Notes under the pieces: model-generated
The model's database searches: none
What the model saw: the letters and a program-made list of their open reading frames with translations, nothing else
Told to the model about the DNA's origin: nothing
Position numbers and translations under genes: made by a program
From: Acidobacteriales bacterium 59-55
GTDB lineage: Bacteria > Acidobacteriota > Terriglobia > Terriglobales > Acidobacteriaceae
NCBI GenBank assembly: GCA_001897435.1
Contig: MKSV01000003.1
Location: 310,001 to 374,000 of the forward strand
DNA length: 64,000 nt
Direction of reading: 5' to 3'
Shown here: in pieces, positions 17,489 to 30,431 of the stretch
Layout of the letters: every line of letters begins with the position of its first letter
Numbering within the stretch: the first letter of the stretch is position 1

Positions 17489-19210
17489 TTAAAGAGTCTT
17501 GTTGTCGGCGCTTTCCATCTGGGTGTCCTTGGCGGCGCGGCTGAGCAGGACGCGCAGGTCGGTGACCTTGTTGAAGTGGAAGGCCGGGGGATTGGTGGGC
17601 GCGGTGACGGCGATGAAGTCGGCACGGTTGACCTCCTGTAGATAGAAGGAGGGACGCGGGTCCGGATTCATCGGTGCGACTTCGACGTGGCTGAGTTCGA
17701 GGTTGCTGACGTGGCGGAAGAAGAAGCCCTGCGCCGGCATCGGCCCGAACATGCCGGGGTCGGGATACTTCTCGACATTCTCCGGAGGCACGACGTTGAC
17801 GAGGTTGGCATAATCTCCGCCCTGGTGCTGAATGTAGACGTTGGAGAGCTTGATGTCCTTGATATCGTGGCCCGGAATGCCGCTGAGAATGGAGCAGACG
17901 CGGGATTCGTTGTTGTAGCTGACGAAGTTATCGACCAGCACACGCTGCAGGGTGCCGACGACCGTGCTTTGGTCGCCCGTTCCCTTTGGGCCGCGAAGAC
18001 GGGCGCCGAGACGGAAGAAGATGGGCGACTCGTAGACATCGCGCTGGGTGATGTTGGAGATAGTGATGTCTTCACAGAGAGCGCCGTCTTCAGACTCGAG
18101 CGCGAGGCCGTGGCAGCCATCGAAGACACAGTTGGAGATGGTGATGTTCTTGAAGCCGCCGTTGGATTCGGTGCCACACTTGATGCGGCCGGTACGGTAG
18201 ACGTGGGCATCGGCGGCGAACTTCTTGAACGTGCCGTCGAGGACGGTCCCCAGTTCGTAGGTCCCGGTGACGTAGCAGTTGGTGATGGTCATGTTCTCGG
18301 TGGCGCGATTGTAGCCGAGAGCGAAGCTGGACTTGGGACAGATGCCGTCGTCCCAGGGAGAGTTGACGGTGCAGTTGGAGACGTGGACGTTCTTGCAGCA
18401 GTCGATGTCCATGCCGTCGCGGTCGGTGTCGATCTTGAGGTTGTCGATGGTGAGGTTATCGACACCGGTGAGCAACAGACCGAAGTGGCCGCCCTTGAGA
18501 ATGGAGAAGTCGCGGAAGATGACGTTGCGGCAGTTCTTGAGCGCGATGGCTTTGTTGCCTACGCCCGCCTGCTCTGCCTGGTACATGGGATAGTCGCCGC
18601 GCTTGCGGGGCACGTATTGCCGAACCGGTGCTCCGGCGGGCCGGGGCGGACGGGGAGGCGCGCCGGGAGGACGGCCCGGTCCTGCGCCGAAGCTGAGGCC
18701 TTTGCCGTAGATCAGGCCGGGACCAGTGATGCCGACATCGTGAATGTCTTCGCCCCAGATAAGGGAGTTGTGCCAGTGGTTGTGGCCATAGTCCTGGTAG
18801 GCGTCGTAGGAGGTCTTAGGCTCGGCGGCGTCGTAGGTTCCGCCGTTGTAGCCGGTGGTCTGGCCGGGAAGGGGCGAGTCCGCGGCCAGGATGGTGCTCC
18901 CCTGCGAGAGGAAGAGATCGACGTGGCTCTTGAGGCGGATCGAAAAGCAGAGATATGTCCCGGCGGGAAAGAGGACGGTTCCGCCCCCAGCACCCGCAGC
19001 CGCTTCAATGGCGCGATTGATGGCGGGAGTATCGACTGTTTTGCCGTCGCCGGTGGCTCCGTAGGAGCGCACGTCAAAGATGCCGGAGCTGGCCTTGATG
19101 GCTGATTTTGGGGCGGCGTAGGCAGAGGCGGGCAGGGTGGCAGCAGCGGCAGCTAGTCCCATGCCGCCAAACTTGAGAAGGTCGCGGCGAGCAGAATTGA
19201 AGGATTCCAT
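17489..19210 (-). CDS. GH28-like (polygalacturonase-type) secreted glycoside hydrolase
   Basis: 573 residues with a Tat signal (ARRDLLKFGG, residues 7-16, then an Ala-rich segment ending ASAYAA). The mature protein is a right-handed beta-helix: it opens with FDVRSYGATGDGKTVDTPAINRAI, the pectate-lyase/GH28 N-terminal motif. The catalytic region reads DTDRDGMDIDCCKNVHVSNC, then NSPWDDGICPKSS, matching the paired Asp residues of GH28. A Pro/Gly/Arg-rich linker near 175-205 is unusual. Likely removes galacturonic acid from pectin or rhamnogalacturonan outside the cytoplasm. Confidence 0.88.
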   Translation of the reverse strand: MESFNSARRDLLKFGGMGLAAAAATLPASAYAAPKSAIKASSGIFDVRSYGATGDGKTVDTPAINRAIEAAAGAGGGTVLFPAGTYLCFSIRLKSHVDLFLSQGSTILAADSPLPGQTTGYNGGTYDAAEPKTSYDAYQDYGHNHWHNSLIWGEDIHDVGITGPGLIYGKGLSFGAGPGRPPGAPPRPPRPAGAPVRQYVPRKRGDYPMYQAEQAGVGNKAIALKNCRNVIFRDFSILKGGHFGLLLTGVDNLTIDNLKIDTDRDGMDIDCCKNVHVSNCTVNSPWDDGICPKSSFALGYNRATENMTITNCYVTGTYELGTVLDGTFKKFAADAHVYRTGRIKCGTESNGGFKNITISNCVFDGCHGLALESEDGALCEDITISNITQRDVYESPIFFRLGARLRGPKGTGDQSTVVGTLQRVLVDNFVSYNNESRVCSILSGIPGHDIKDIKLSNVYIQHQGGDYANLVNVVPPENVEKYPDPGMFGPMPAQGFFFRHVSNLELSHVEVAPMNPDPRPSFYLQEVNRADFIAVTAPTNPPAFHFNKVTDLRVLLSRAAKDTQMESADNKTL

Positions 19211-19410
19211 AGGCCAGCAATGCTAGCAGAAAAATGGTCGGACCAGAAAGATAGTTTTGCAAAAGAAACAATTTTTAACTGATTGCCAAAGAGTTATTCC
19301 TGACACGGACAAGGCAAAGACGGGATACAGGGATCTCTCCACTCCACCGCGCGATCAAGCCGCGTGGCTCCGGTCGAGATGACATGATCTTCTTCAGTTT
19401 GGATAGATTC

Positions 19411-20868
19411 TCAGAGTTTCGGCAGGCTGGCGGTGCTCCATCCGCCACCGAGTGCCTTGATGAGCAGGACGCTCGCGTCCATCTGGCGGCGCATGATGTC
19501 GATGTCGTTGCGCTCGTTGACGAGCGCTGTAGTCTGCGCGGTGACCACCTGCAGGTAGGTGTCGATGCCGCCAACGTAGCGGTTGTTGAAGATCCGTTGC
19601 GCCGCCTGCGCGGACAGGGTGGCCTGACGCTGATGCTCAGCCTCCTGGCGAAGCACGCGGAGGGCAGCAAGATTATCTTCGACCTGCTGGAAGGCGGTGA
19701 GCGAGGTCTGGCGATAGTTGGCGACGGTTTCGTCGTAGGCCGCGAGCGCCTGTTCGGAGACAGAGCGGCGGCGGCCCGCGTCGAAGAGTGTCTGTGAGAG
19801 CGTGGGACCGACGGCCCAGAGAAAGCTGGCGCGGTTGAGCAGGCTGGTGAGCGCGGTCGATTCGTATCCTACTGCACCGTTGAGCGAGAGCGTCGGAAAG
19901 AAGGCCGCCCGGGCCATGCCGACGCGATCGTTCGCTTCCGCGACACGGCGCTCGGCGGCAGCGATGTCGGGACGGCGCTCCAGCAGTTCGGAGGGCAGTC
20001 CAACGGGAATAGCCGGAGGACGAGCCTCGAGCGGGACTTCGCCCAGTGTGAACGATGCGGGCGGCTGCCCGAGAAGAACGGCGATGGCGTGCTCGTACTG
20101 CGCGCGGCGCAGGGTCACATCGCTGGCCGCGACTTTTGCCGCTTCGAGCTGGGTGCGAGCCTGATTAACGTCGGATTGCGGGGCGACGCCGCCTTCGAAG
20201 CGGTTGGTGGTAATGCGGTAGGCTTCCTCGTACTCGCGGACGGTGTCTTTGAGGAGCTTCTCTTCGGCATCGGCGCTGCGGGCCTCGAAGTAGTCGATGG
20301 CAAGTTCGGCCTGCAGGCTGAGCATGGCGGTCTGCATATCGGCGGCGCTGGCCTGAGCCTGCTCACGAGAGGCGTTAATGCCATGGCGAACACGGCCCCA
20401 GAGATCGATCTCGTAGTTGAAGTCCAGCGGAAGCTGGAGGTCTGCCACGGACTTGCTGGAACCGGCGGTGCTGACGTAGGGACGGTTCGCAGAGGCGCGC
20501 TCGCCGATAACGGAAGGCGAGACGCCGATGGTCGGGGAGAGCCCGGAACGGCTGTACTGAATCAGCGCGCGAGCCTGGCGGAAGCGGGCCTCGGCAGCCT
20601 TGAGATCCTGATTGTTTGTAGCGATCAGCGGCTCAAGCTCGTTGAGCTTCGGATCGCCAAAGATGGTCCACCACTCTCCACGCAGGGCAGTATCGGCCGG
20701 CTTCGCGGGGTGCCAGTTGGGATCTTCCTTATAGGAGCCCGCTAAAGGTGCCTTCTCTTTGTAGGCAGGCGCAAGCGGCACCGTCGGCTTGACGTACTTC
20801 GGGCCAACCATGCAGCCGGAGAGCAGAAGCGCGGCGAGGCTGGAGGCGAAGATGGCAGGGCGGTTCAT
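19411..20868 (-). CDS. RND efflux outer-membrane lipoprotein (NodT/OprM type)
   Basis: TolC-like outer-membrane channel of a tripartite pump. 485 residues. A lipoprotein signal (LLLSGC, lipobox Cys near residue 18) is followed by two repeated OEP domains, with FNYEIDLWGRVR and LLERRPDIAAAERRVAEANDRVGMARAAFFPTLSLNG as family signatures. The ATG at 20868 overlaps the stop of the adaptor gene (TGATG). A GTG one codon upstream is also possible. Last gene of the efflux operon. Confidence 0.94.
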   Translation of the reverse strand: MNRPAIFASSLAALLLSGCMVGPKYVKPTVPLAPAYKEKAPLAGSYKEDPNWHPAKPADTALRGEWWTIFGDPKLNELEPLIATNNQDLKAAEARFRQARALIQYSRSGLSPTIGVSPSVIGERASANRPYVSTAGSSKSVADLQLPLDFNYEIDLWGRVRHGINASREQAQASAADMQTAMLSLQAELAIDYFEARSADAEEKLLKDTVREYEEAYRITTNRFEGGVAPQSDVNQARTQLEAAKVAASDVTLRRAQYEHAIAVLLGQPPASFTLGEVPLEARPPAIPVGLPSELLERRPDIAAAERRVAEANDRVGMARAAFFPTLSLNGAVGYESTALTSLLNRASFLWAVGPTLSQTLFDAGRRRSVSEQALAAYDETVANYRQTSLTAFQQVEDNLAALRVLRQEAEHQRQATLSAQAAQRIFNNRYVGGIDTYLQVVTAQTTALVNERNDIDIMRRQMDASVLLIKALGGGWSTASLPKL

Positions 20869-22094
20869 CACTCACCCACCTGCTTCTGCCGACTGACATG
20901 AACCTGCTGGCCTTCAACGAGAGAGTCGGAGGGATCGATGATGACCTCGTCGGTGGGCTTGAGGAGGTCCGAAGGCGCGATCTCGACGATCTGGCCGGCA
21001 TCGTGGGTGATGGTAATCGGCACAAGGACAACGCGGCCGTCGCGGACGACACCGACGCGCAGACCTTCGCTGCGGAAGAGGAGGGTGTTGGCGGGAAGGG
21101 TGAGGTTTTCGATGCGCTCGGGAACTTTGAAGTGGACGAAGACATAGGAGCCGGGGAGCAGCAACCCCTTGCTGTTGTCCACATCGACCTCAACGTTGAG
21201 CGTGCGCGACGCAGGATCGATCATGCTGGAGTTGCGGGCGATGGTTCCTTCAAACGACTTGCCGGAGGTGCCCCCGAGCGTGAGCGTGGCCTTGCCGCCG
21301 TTCTTGATATCGCCGGCATAGACCTCGGGCACGGGAACGTAGACGCGAAGTCGGTGGATCGCCGCAAGATGAAAGAGTTCCCTGGGTGCGGAGCCGGATC
21401 CGGCTTCGATCAGCGCACCCACGTCCGTATTGCGAACAGTGACGATGCCGTCGAAGGGAGCGTAGACCTTCTCGAAGGACTGCAACTGCTGCAGGCGACG
21501 GACGTTGGCCATGGCGGCGTCGACAGCAGCCTTTTTGGCGGCCGCATCGCCGGTTGCCTGATCGGTCTCCTGCTTGGAGACAGAGTTGGTCTTGAGCAGG
21601 TTGAGATAGCGGGCGGCGGTAGTGTTGGCCAGATCGAGGTTGGCTTCGGCACTCTTCAGGTCGGCCTCGGCGACCTGCAACTGCTGGTCGAGCTCCGGAG
21701 TCTCGATCTCCGCCATCAACTGCCCCTTGCGAACTCGGGCTCCGATGTCGAAGTACCAGTGCTTGAGGTAGCCGCTGGTCCGCGCATAGATGGGCGTGTC
21801 CATAAACGCCTGCGTGTTGCCGGGAAGGGAGATCTCGGGCGAGAGCGGAGCGTCGGAGGGGTGGACGACGCTGACGGTGAGGATCGCCGCCGCTTCGGTT
21901 CGCTTCTCAAGATCGCGGCTGTCGGCGGCACGCGAGGTGATGCCCAGGGCAATCACGACCAGAAGCGCAATGCCGACCACCGCCAGGGTGATCCAGACGC
22001 CAGCGGAAAAGCCGCGCTGCGGGGGCGCTGAATTCGGCGGAGTGAACGAGTCGTGCGCGGGGTTAGTCATGTCGGTGTTCATTTCGCTGCTCAT
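20868..22094 (-). CDS. RND efflux periplasmic adaptor (membrane fusion protein)
   Basis: Links the inner-membrane transporter to the outer-membrane channel. 408 residues: an N-terminal membrane anchor near 32-52 (VWITLAVVGIALLVVIAL), barrel-sandwich/lipoyl halves (ISLPGNTQAFMDTPIYARTSGYLKHWYFDIGARVRKGQLMAEI), an alpha-helical hairpin, and beta-barrel and membrane-proximal domains. Its ATG overlaps the transporter stop as ATGA, showing translational coupling. Confidence 0.95.
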   Translation of the reverse strand: MSSEMNTDMTNPAHDSFTPPNSAPPQRGFSAGVWITLAVVGIALLVVIALGITSRAADSRDLEKRTEAAAILTVSVVHPSDAPLSPEISLPGNTQAFMDTPIYARTSGYLKHWYFDIGARVRKGQLMAEIETPELDQQLQVAEADLKSAEANLDLANTTAARYLNLLKTNSVSKQETDQATGDAAAKKAAVDAAMANVRRLQQLQSFEKVYAPFDGIVTVRNTDVGALIEAGSGSAPRELFHLAAIHRLRVYVPVPEVYAGDIKNGGKATLTLGGTSGKSFEGTIARNSSMIDPASRTLNVEVDVDNSKGLLLPGSYVFVHFKVPERIENLTLPANTLLFRSEGLRVGVVRDGRVVLVPITITHDAGQIVEIAPSDLLKPTDEVIIDPSDSLVEGQQVHVSRQKQVGE

Positions 22095-25000
22095 GCTTGC
22101 TCCTGAATTTCCTGCCCGGATTCCAACTGCGGGGCAGGTTTGCGTCGGCCGTGCAGCAGGGCGAAGACCGCGGGGACAAAGATCAGGGTGGCGACGGTCG
22201 CGCAGGTGAGGCCGCCGATGACGGCGCGGCCCAGAGGCGCGTTCTGCTCGCCTCCCTCGCCGACACCGAGCGCCATGGGAATCATGCCGATGATCATGGC
22301 CAGCGCCGTCATGATGACGGGACGGAAGCGGGTGGCACCGGCCTCAAGCGCGGCGGTGATCGCGTCGCCGTGATCTTCAAGTCGCTCTTTTGCGAACGAC
22401 ACTACCAGGATACTGTTGGCCGTGGCGACGCCCATGCACATGATTGCGCCCATCAGCGCCGGAACGCTGAGCGTCGTATGCGTGACGAAGAGAATCAGCA
22501 CAATGCCGGCGAGCGCCGCGGGCAGCGCCGTGATGATGATGAAAGGGTCGAGCCACGACTGGAAGTTCACGACGATCAACAGGTAGACGAGCACAATGGC
22601 GAAGCCGAGGCCCGAGAGCAGGCCGACGTAGGAGGTGCGCATGGTCTCGATCTGGCCGCGAACGCGGATGAAGCTGCCGCGCGGCAGCGATTTCCTGCTC
22701 GCGTCGACGATCTTGTCGATCTGGCGGGAGATGGAGCCCAGGTCGCGGTCCTGCACGTTGCCGTAGATATCCAGTACGCGACGCAGGTTGTAGTGGTTGA
22801 CGACAGCCATCTCCGAACCGCGCGTAATGTCCGCGACATCGGCGAGAATCTCGGGAGTTTTCATCCCCGGCGAGGTAATGGGGATATTGCGCAGATCGCT
22901 GAGCGATTGAATATCGTACTGTGGCGTCTGCGCCACGATGCTGTAGTTGACGCCATTCTTTGTGTTGAGGAAGAACATGGGACTGAGCTGCGAGCTGCCG
23001 CTGAGAATGTTGACGATACTGCCGCCGATATCGCGCTCGGTGTAGCCTCCCTGCGATGCCTTGGTGCGATCCACGTCAACTTTGAGAGTGGGATAGTCGT
23101 CGGGCTGCTGAATGCGCAGATCGGTCAACCCCGGCACTTGGCGAAACTGGCTCAGGAGGTCGTTGGCGACCTTGCGATTGCCGGCGATATCAGCGCCCTC
23201 CAACTGAACGTCGATGGGCGAGGGCAGGCCGAAGTTGAGAATCTGGGAGACGATGTCCGAGGGCAGGAAGTAAAAGATTGTGCCCGGGAATTCACGCGGC
23301 AGCGTGTCGCGGAGAGCGCGAACGTATTCCTCGGTGGGCCGGTGCTTCTCTTTGAGCGAGACCATGATGTCGGCGTCGCCCGAACCGATCAGACCGGAGG
23401 TGGAGTGCTGGAAGTTCATCGGGCTGTAGGGGAGGCCGATGTTGTCGAGGATATTGTCCAACTCGGACGGAGGTACTGACCTGCGAATCGCCTGCTCGAC
23501 CAGATCGCAGAGGCGCGCGGTCTCTTCGATACGGGTTCCGCTCTTGGCGCGGAGATGAAGGATGAACGAGCCGTTATCGGAGGTGGGGAAGAAGTTCTGC
23601 CCGATGAAGGGGAACAGGATAAACGTACAGAGACAGAGCAGCAGGAAAGCCGGAATGAAGAGACGCCGCGCATCGACGAGGCGAACCAGCACCCCTTGGT
23701 AGGTAAGACGTACTCGTTCGAAGCCGCGCTCGAAGCCGCGCTGAAACCGGGCGAAGATGTTGCGCGAGGGAGCCGCGCTGTGGTCGTGCGCCTTGAGCAG
23801 ATACATCGCCATGGTCGGCACCAGGGTTCGCGAAAGAACATAAGACGCGAGCATGGCGAAGACGACGGCCTCGGCGAGCGGGACGAACAGGAACTTGGAG
23901 ACGCCGCTGAGGAAGAACATCGGCAGGAAGACGATGCAGATGCAAAGGGTGGAGACAAGCGCCGGGACGGAGATCTGGGCCGCGCCGTTGACGATGGCGT
24001 CGTACAGGCCCTGCCCTTCTTCGAGATATCGTTCGATATTTTCGATGGTGACGGTGGCGTCGTCGACCAGGATGCCGACGGCAAGCGCGAGACCGCCCAG
24101 CGTCATGATGTTGATCGTCTCTCCAAGAAAGCTGAGCACGATGATGGAGGTGAGAATCGACAGCGGAATGGAGATGGCGATGATAACCGTGCTGCGCCAA
24201 CTGCCGAGGAAGAGAAGGATCATCAGTCCGGTGAGCACGGCGGCGATGACGGCCTCGCGGACTACCCCGTCGATGGAGGCCCGGACGAAGATGGACTGAT
24301 CGCCGATCATCCTGATGTTGAGTTCGGGGGGCAGCGTAGTCTTCAGCCGCGGCAGCATGTTGCGAATTCCGTCGACCACATCGAGAGTAGAGGCGTTGCC
24401 GGACTTGAGAACACTGAGCAGAACGCCGCGGCGGCCGTCCTGCCGGACGACGTTGGTCTGCGGGATGCTACCGTCGGTGACGGTCGCCACATCGCGAATG
24501 TAGACGGTGGACCCGTTAGCCTGCCGGATGGGAAGGTCGCCGATTCCCGCGATCGTAAGCGGGGAGGAGTTCAACAGAATGTCATACTCGTCACGGCCTA
24601 TCTTTGCCGTGCCGCCTGGCTGGACAACGTTCTGTTGCGACATCGCGGTGAGAACATCGACCGGTGACAGCCCCTTGGCCTGTAGAAGCCTGGGGTTGAG
24701 GTAGATCATGACGGAGCGCTGCTTGCCTCCGTAGACATTGGGGACGATAGCGCCGGGCGAGGTAATGAGTTGGGGACGAACAAAGTTGAGGCCGAGATCG
24801 TTCAGTTGCTGCTCCGACATCCCCTTGCCTGAAAGCCCAAGCTGAAGGATAGGAACGCTGGAGGCGCTGAAGTTGATGATCTCGGGCGGCAGAATGCCCG
24901 GAGGGAGCGACTTGAGCATGAACTGCGAGGTGCTGCTCACCTGCGCATTGGCAGTATCGATGCTGGCACCGGGCTGGAGGTAAATCTTGACGACGACCCA

Positions 25001-25264
25001 GCCGCGAACGGTGGTGGACTCAATGTGCTGAACGTTGTCGACCAGCGCGGTGACGGCCTTCTCGAAGGGCGTGGTAACGCGGCCCTCCAACTCCTCCGGA
25101 TTGAGACCGGTATAGCTCCAGGCAACGGAGACAACCGGGATATTGATATTGGGGAATATGTCGGTAGGCGTGCGCAGGATGACGACCGGGGCCGCAATGA
25201 GGATCAGGATCGCCAGCACGATGAAGGTATAGGGCCGGTTGAGCGCTAATTTTACGATCCACAT
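22091..25264 (-). CDS. RND multidrug efflux transporter (AcrB/HAE1 type)
   Basis: Proton-driven inner-membrane pump exporting hydrophobic compounds. 1057 residues with the usual 12-helix plan: TM1 at 12-30, a large periplasmic loop, TM2-6 near 335-480, a second loop and TM7-12 near 860-1035. TM4 has GILVDDATVTIENIER with the adjacent Asp pair of the proton relay. It is the first gene of a three-gene operon in the order transporter, adaptor, outer-membrane channel. No regulator gene is adjacent, so control probably lies in the 480-base region shared with gyrB. Confidence 0.96.
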   Translation of the reverse strand: MWIVKLALNRPYTFIVLAILILIAAPVVILRTPTDIFPNINIPVVSVAWSYTGLNPEELEGRVTTPFEKAVTALVDNVQHIESTTVRGWVVVKIYLQPGASIDTANAQVSSTSQFMLKSLPPGILPPEIINFSASSVPILQLGLSGKGMSEQQLNDLGLNFVRPQLITSPGAIVPNVYGGKQRSVMIYLNPRLLQAKGLSPVDVLTAMSQQNVVQPGGTAKIGRDEYDILLNSSPLTIAGIGDLPIRQANGSTVYIRDVATVTDGSIPQTNVVRQDGRRGVLLSVLKSGNASTLDVVDGIRNMLPRLKTTLPPELNIRMIGDQSIFVRASIDGVVREAVIAAVLTGLMILLFLGSWRSTVIIAISIPLSILTSIIVLSFLGETINIMTLGGLALAVGILVDDATVTIENIERYLEEGQGLYDAIVNGAAQISVPALVSTLCICIVFLPMFFLSGVSKFLFVPLAEAVVFAMLASYVLSRTLVPTMAMYLLKAHDHSAAPSRNIFARFQRGFERGFERVRLTYQGVLVRLVDARRLFIPAFLLLCLCTFILFPFIGQNFFPTSDNGSFILHLRAKSGTRIEETARLCDLVEQAIRRSVPPSELDNILDNIGLPYSPMNFQHSTSGLIGSGDADIMVSLKEKHRPTEEYVRALRDTLPREFPGTIFYFLPSDIVSQILNFGLPSPIDVQLEGADIAGNRKVANDLLSQFRQVPGLTDLRIQQPDDYPTLKVDVDRTKASQGGYTERDIGGSIVNILSGSSQLSPMFFLNTKNGVNYSIVAQTPQYDIQSLSDLRNIPITSPGMKTPEILADVADITRGSEMAVVNHYNLRRVLDIYGNVQDRDLGSISRQIDKIVDASRKSLPRGSFIRVRGQIETMRTSYVGLLSGLGFAIVLVYLLIVVNFQSWLDPFIIITALPAALAGIVLILFVTHTTLSVPALMGAIMCMGVATANSILVVSFAKERLEDHGDAITAALEAGATRFRPVIMTALAMIIGMIPMALGVGEGGEQNAPLGRAVIGGLTCATVATLIFVPAVFALLHGRRKPAPQLESGQEIQEQA

Positions 25265-28390
<3,126 letters not shown>

Positions 28391-28416
28391 AAGAGTAGAA
28401 ACGATTGGAATTTGAT

Positions 28417-28455
28417 GAGAGCCCCCATAGCTTCGGTTATGGGGCTCTTATCTTT
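28417..28455 (+). terminator. Intrinsic terminator after gyrB
   Basis: AGAGCCCCCATA pairs with TATGGGGCTCT with a single bulged C and a GCTTCGG loop, followed by TATCTTTT. It begins about 28 bases after the gyrB stop. This also argues that the next gene starts downstream of it. Confidence 0.88.
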
Positions 28456-28528
28456 TAAGGGTGCTGGCGGCCAGCGATGTCAGCGTCATGCTCGAACAGT
28501 TCCTGAACTTCGATGCTACTATCCGGCT

Positions 28529-29317
28529 ATGCCGATGGATGCTGCGGTTCTGGTGGAGGCGCTTGGGCTGGTGAAGGAATACCCCCGCGGAGGCGGAGTG
28601 GCGCGCGTAGTCGATGATGTCTCGTTCTCAATTCGCCGGGGCGAGACGATGGGGCTGGTGGGAGAGTCCGGTTCCGGCAAGAGCACCGTAGCCCGGATGC
28701 TGCTGCGCCTGATCGAGCCTACCGGGGGGGCGATTCGATACGACGGCGTGGATTTACTGGCCGCTTCTTCGAGCGAAGTGCGGACATTGCGGCGGCGAAT
28801 GCAGATCGTCTTCCAGGACCCCTATGCCGCACTGAATCCGCGCATGAAGGTGCGACAGATTCTGGCCGAGCCGTTTGCGATTCACGGAGAACAGGTGTCA
28901 GGAGACAGGGGACGGCTGGAAGCGATGCTGCATGAGGTGGGACTGGACGCCAGCGCGCTGGAGCGGTATCCGCATGAGTTCAGCGGAGGCCAGCGGCAAC
29001 GGATCAATATTGCCCGAGCGCTGGCCCTGCGGCCGGAGTTCCTGGTGCTGGACGAGCCGGTAAGCGCGTTGGATGTCTCGGTCGGTGCACAGGTGGTAAA
29101 CCTGCTGCGGGAGTTGCAGCGAAAGTACGGCCTGACCTACCTCTTTATCTCGCACTCGATGCCCTTGATTCGCTACCTGTGCGACCGGGTCGCGGTGATG
29201 CGACGCGGTCAGGTGGTGGAGCATGGGGATTGCGAGCAGGTTTGCGAGGCTCCACGCCACGAGTACACGCGGGGATTGATCGCGGCAACGCCCGAGATGC
29301 CGCATTTCGCGCAGTGA
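28529..29317 (+). CDS. Peptide/nickel-type ABC transporter ATP-binding protein (DppF/OppF-like), orphan
   Basis: 262 residues from the ATG at 28529; an upstream frame to 28412 overlaps the gyrB terminator and is rejected. Walker [11 protein letters not shown]-loop [13 protein letters not shown], signature [15 protein letters not shown], Walker [15 protein letters not shown] and H-loop ISHSM are all present, so the ATPase is intact. The [11 protein letters not shown] wording and [26 protein letters not shown] tail are typical of oligopeptide-family ATPases. No permease, binding protein or partner ATPase lies nearby, so it must work with components encoded elsewhere. Confidence 0.93.
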   Translation: MPMDAAVLVEALGLVKEYPRGGGVARVVDDVSFSIRRGETMGLVGESGSGKSTVARMLLRLIEPTGGAIRYDGVDLLAASSSEVRTLRRRMQIVFQDPYAALNPRMKVRQILAEPFAIHGEQVSGDRGRLEAMLHEVGLDASALERYPHEFSGGQRQRINIARALALRPEFLVLDEPVSALDVSVGAQVVNLLRELQRKYGLTYLFISHSMPLIRYLCDRVAVMRRGQVVEHGDCEQVCEAPRHEYTRGLIAATPEMPHFAQ

Positions 29318-29360
29318 GCGCGGCTGGCAAATACATTCTGGCAAATACAATTGAAAATGG

Positions 29361-30140
29361 ATGCTCTCCGGTCTTAACTCGCATTGGCACTATCTCTGGC
29401 TGGTCGCGGCTTCATTGATCGCGGGCGCGATGAATGCGCTGGCCGGCGGTGGATCGTTTCTCTCGTTTCCCGCAATGCTGTCGATGGGCGTGCTTCCGAT
29501 TCAGGCGAATGCCACCAACACCGTTGCGCTCTGGCCGGGACAATTGACTTCGCTGGCTACGCTGAAGTCGGACGTCCGCAAAGACCTGCTCCCTGTCGTT
29601 TGCCTTACGTCCGTCCTTGGAGGACTGACCGGCGCGATCGTGTTGCTTCGGACCGGCCAGGAGACATTCGAACGTCTGATTCCCTGGCTGCTGCTGACAG
29701 GCACGATCATCTTCGGCCTGAGCGGCCCTATCTCGCGATGGATGCGTGCACGGTCCGCCGAACCTCACCGAGAACAGACGCCAAGGAACCTGCCGCTGTT
29801 TTGCGCGCTATTTCCTATCTGCTTCTATATCGGTTATTTCGGCGCAGGTGGCGGTCTTCTTGTGATGACCATTCTCGCGCTGTTTGGCATCGAGAGCATG
29901 CACGTCCTAAACGCCATGAAGATCGTGGTGGCATGTCTCTCGAACCTGGTGGCCATCGTTACCTTCATCGCGAGCGGAGCGGTTCTGTGGCATTACTGCC
30001 TAATCTCGATGATCTTTGCCGCTACAGGCGGCTACGTGGGAGCGCGATATGCGCGACGTATGAATCCCGAGATGTTACGGCTGTTCGTCGTCCTGACGGG
30101 ATGTGTGATCTCGGCTTATTTTTTCTGGAGGCAAAGGTAG
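29361..30140 (+). CDS. TauE/SafE-family membrane exporter
   Basis: 259 residues with about eight hydrophobic segments and two half-repeats. The first half has LIAGAMNALAGGGSFLSFPAMLSMGVLPIQANATNTVALWPG and the second GYFGAGGGLLVMTILALFGIESMHVLNAMK, both typical of the TauE/SafE (DUF81) family. Members export sulfite, sulfoacetate or other organic anions. The substrate here is unknown. The stop is directly followed by the ATG of the next gene, so it heads a three-gene operon. Confidence 0.92.
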   Translation: MLSGLNSHWHYLWLVAASLIAGAMNALAGGGSFLSFPAMLSMGVLPIQANATNTVALWPGQLTSLATLKSDVRKDLLPVVCLTSVLGGLTGAIVLLRTGQETFERLIPWLLLTGTIIFGLSGPISRWMRARSAEPHREQTPRNLPLFCALFPICFYIGYFGAGGGLLVMTILALFGIESMHVLNAMKIVVACLSNLVAIVTFIASGAVLWHYCLISMIFAATGGYVGARYARRMNPEMLRLFVVLTGCVISAYFFWRQR

Positions 30141-30431
30141 ATGAGGCAAAACACAATTGACTTGATCGGCTACGTTGCGGCGACATGCACAACGCTTGCC
30201 TTTCTGCCGCAACTGACACGAGTGCTGCGATTGCGCTCGGCACGAGAGATATCGTTGGGCATGTTTTCAATCTTCTCGGCCGGCACGGCAATGTGGCTCG
30301 CCTACGGTCTGCTGGCGCACTCGAAGCCGGTGATCGCGGCAAATCTGGTAACGCTTCTGTTGTCCATGAGCATCCTTGTACTGAAGCTGCGCTATGACCA
30401 CCATGCGGTAAAGGAGGTAACCGGAGTATGA
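30141..30431 (+). CDS. SemiSWEET-type sugar transporter
   Basis: 96 residues with one PQ-loop triple-helix bundle. LIGYVAATCTTLAFLPQLTRVLRLRSAREISLGMFSIFSAGTAMWLAYGL is characteristic of bacterial SemiSWEETs (the PQ motif in TM1), which dimerise and transport small sugars. The ATG follows the TauE/SafE stop with no gap, and its own stop overlaps the next gene as ATGA, so all three are coupled. Confidence 0.93.
   Translation: MRQNTIDLIGYVAATCTTLAFLPQLTRVLRLRSAREISLGMFSIFSAGTAMWLAYGLLAHSKPVIAANLVTLLLSMSILVLKLRYDHHAVKEVTGV

Noticed and set aside
17687..19105. A 472-codon plus-strand frame opposite the GH28-like gene
   Set aside because: The GH28-like gene on the minus strand has a Tat signal and catalytic motifs; the opposite frame has only repetitive Val/Asp/Gly sequence.
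19301..19385. A candidate dispersed repeat between the GH28-like and outer-membrane channel genes
   Set aside because: It has a composition like common acidobacterial intergenic repeats, but I found no second copy in the window to support it.
22097..23479. A 460-codon plus-strand frame opposite the RND transporter
   Set aside because: The transporter frame is continuous and conserved, so this is a shadow.
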